From: Ignavibacteriota bacterium | GTDB lineage: Bacteria; Bacteroidota; Ignavibacteria; UBA10030; UBA6906 | Reading direction: 5' to 3' | Length of the DNA stretch: 33,989 nt | NCBI GenBank assembly: GCA_003162635.1 | Contig: PMNE01000103.1 | Span: 7,179 to 41,167, forward strand | Part shown: positions 33,653-33,989 of the stretch, in pieces | Layout of the letters: the number at the start of each line of letters is the position of its first letter | How positions within the stretch are numbered: position 1 is the stretch's first letter | The notes under the pieces: generated by a model | The model's input: only the letters and a program-made list of their open reading frames with translations | What the model was told of the DNA's origin: nothing | Database searches by the model: none | Position numbers and translations under genes: made by a program

Positions 33653-33989
33653 TGGGGCGTGAGCTTGCTGTCGTTCTTGCAAGCGGGGGGATGGATAGTT
33701 GTGTTACCGCGGCGATCGCCCGGCAGACGCACGACCTTGCCTTTCTGCACGCGAATTACGGACAGCGGACCCAGTCGCGCGAGCTTGCAGCGTTCCATCA
33801 CGTTGCCGACCACTTCGGCGTTGAACGCCGGCTTGTTCTTTCATTGGACCATCTGGCAAGAATCGGGGGGTCGAGTCTGACTGATGCCTCCATCCCAGTT
33901 TCTGCGGCCGATCTGACAGCCCCCGGGATCCCTTCATCGTACGTCCCCTTTCGCAATGCGAATTTGCTCTCTGTGGCTGTCAGTTGGGC
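33652..33989 (+). CDS. queC: 7-cyano-7-deazaguanine synthase, N-terminal part (cut by window end)
   Basis: The frame opens with ATG at 33652 and runs off the window after 112 complete codons. It shows the ATP pyrophosphatase P-loop SGGMDS (residues 11-16), FLHANYGQRTQSRE, the segment LSLDHLARIGGSSLTD and the strongly conserved PSSYVPFRNANLLSVAVSW. QueC turns 7-carboxy-7-deazaguanine into preQ0 with ATP and ammonia, directly downstream of QueE in the pathway. The zinc-binding C-terminal cysteines lie beyond the window. The start overlaps the queE stop by one base. Confidence 0.95.
   Translation, partial: MGRELAVVLASGGMDSCVTAAIARQTHDLAFLHANYGQRTQSRELAAFHHVADHFGVERRLVLSLDHLARIGGSSLTDASIPVSAADLTAPGIPSSYVPFRNANLLSVAVSW

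Overview
The window is dense, GC-rich bacterial chromosome (high-50s percent GC by eye) with 31 protein genes, two of them cut by the window edges. I found no rRNA, tRNA, CRISPR array, insertion sequence or phage gene. The best guess for the host is a Gram-negative member of the FCB group (Bacteroidota / Ignavibacteriota / Chlorobiota side). Reasons: outer-membrane functions (TolC-type channel, LpoB-type lipoprotein, lipoboxes), a DUF3276 PUR-alpha-like protein that is typical of this group, an SDR-type threonine dehydrogenase, and promoters whose -10 element repeatedly reads TAnnTT. A genus cannot be named from this sequence.

Layout, left to right. (1) 1-1756, plus strand: the end of a DAHP synthase gene, then a membrane-anchored metallophosphoesterase. 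(2) 1753-5907, minus strand: S9 prolyl-oligopeptidase-family peptidase, secreted kelch-propeller protein, apaG and panD. (3) 6093-7211, plus: alanine racemase, divergent from the peptidase across a 185-bp spacer holding a 14-bp palindrome. (4) 7212-7741: a gene-poor spacer. (5) 7742-14841: a copper/silver export cassette made of a secreted Cys-rich protein, TolC-family channel, CusB-type adaptor with an extra metal-binding domain at each end, CusA-type RND pump and a small secreted Cys/Met/Lys-rich protein. (6) 15040-18093: single-domain response regulator with a strong terminator, then NAD-dependent threonine dehydrogenase and an M28 peptidase. (7) 18396-22181: DUF3276 protein, RmuC, and an LpoB / COG3014 lipoprotein pair. 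(8) 22218-24416: glycogen branching enzyme. (9) 24708-26986: a B12-binding MerR-like regulator with the CarH signature, a VOC protein and a TIGR01777 epimerase. (10) 27127-29451: carboxyltransferase, biotin carrier and methylmalonyl-CoA epimerase. (11) 29487-32906: AAE-family transporter, UppP and a degenerate receiver protein. (12) 33008-33989: queE and the start of queC.

How the genes fit together: several cell-envelope functions recur (Alr and UppP for peptidoglycan precursors, LpoB for synthase activation). The cus cassette is a full trans-envelope metal pump in which almost every component carries additional soft-metal ligands. The carboxyltransferase, biotin carrier and epimerase are a propionyl/methylmalonyl-CoA module, whose mutase partner in the standard pathway is B12-dependent. 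A B12-binding regulator lies just upstream of it. QueE and QueC are consecutive steps of 7-deazaguanine synthesis. The items most worth following are the CarH-like regulator with a Lys where the light-state His ligand would sit, and the copper cassette with its domain fusions and two small Cys-rich secreted proteins.
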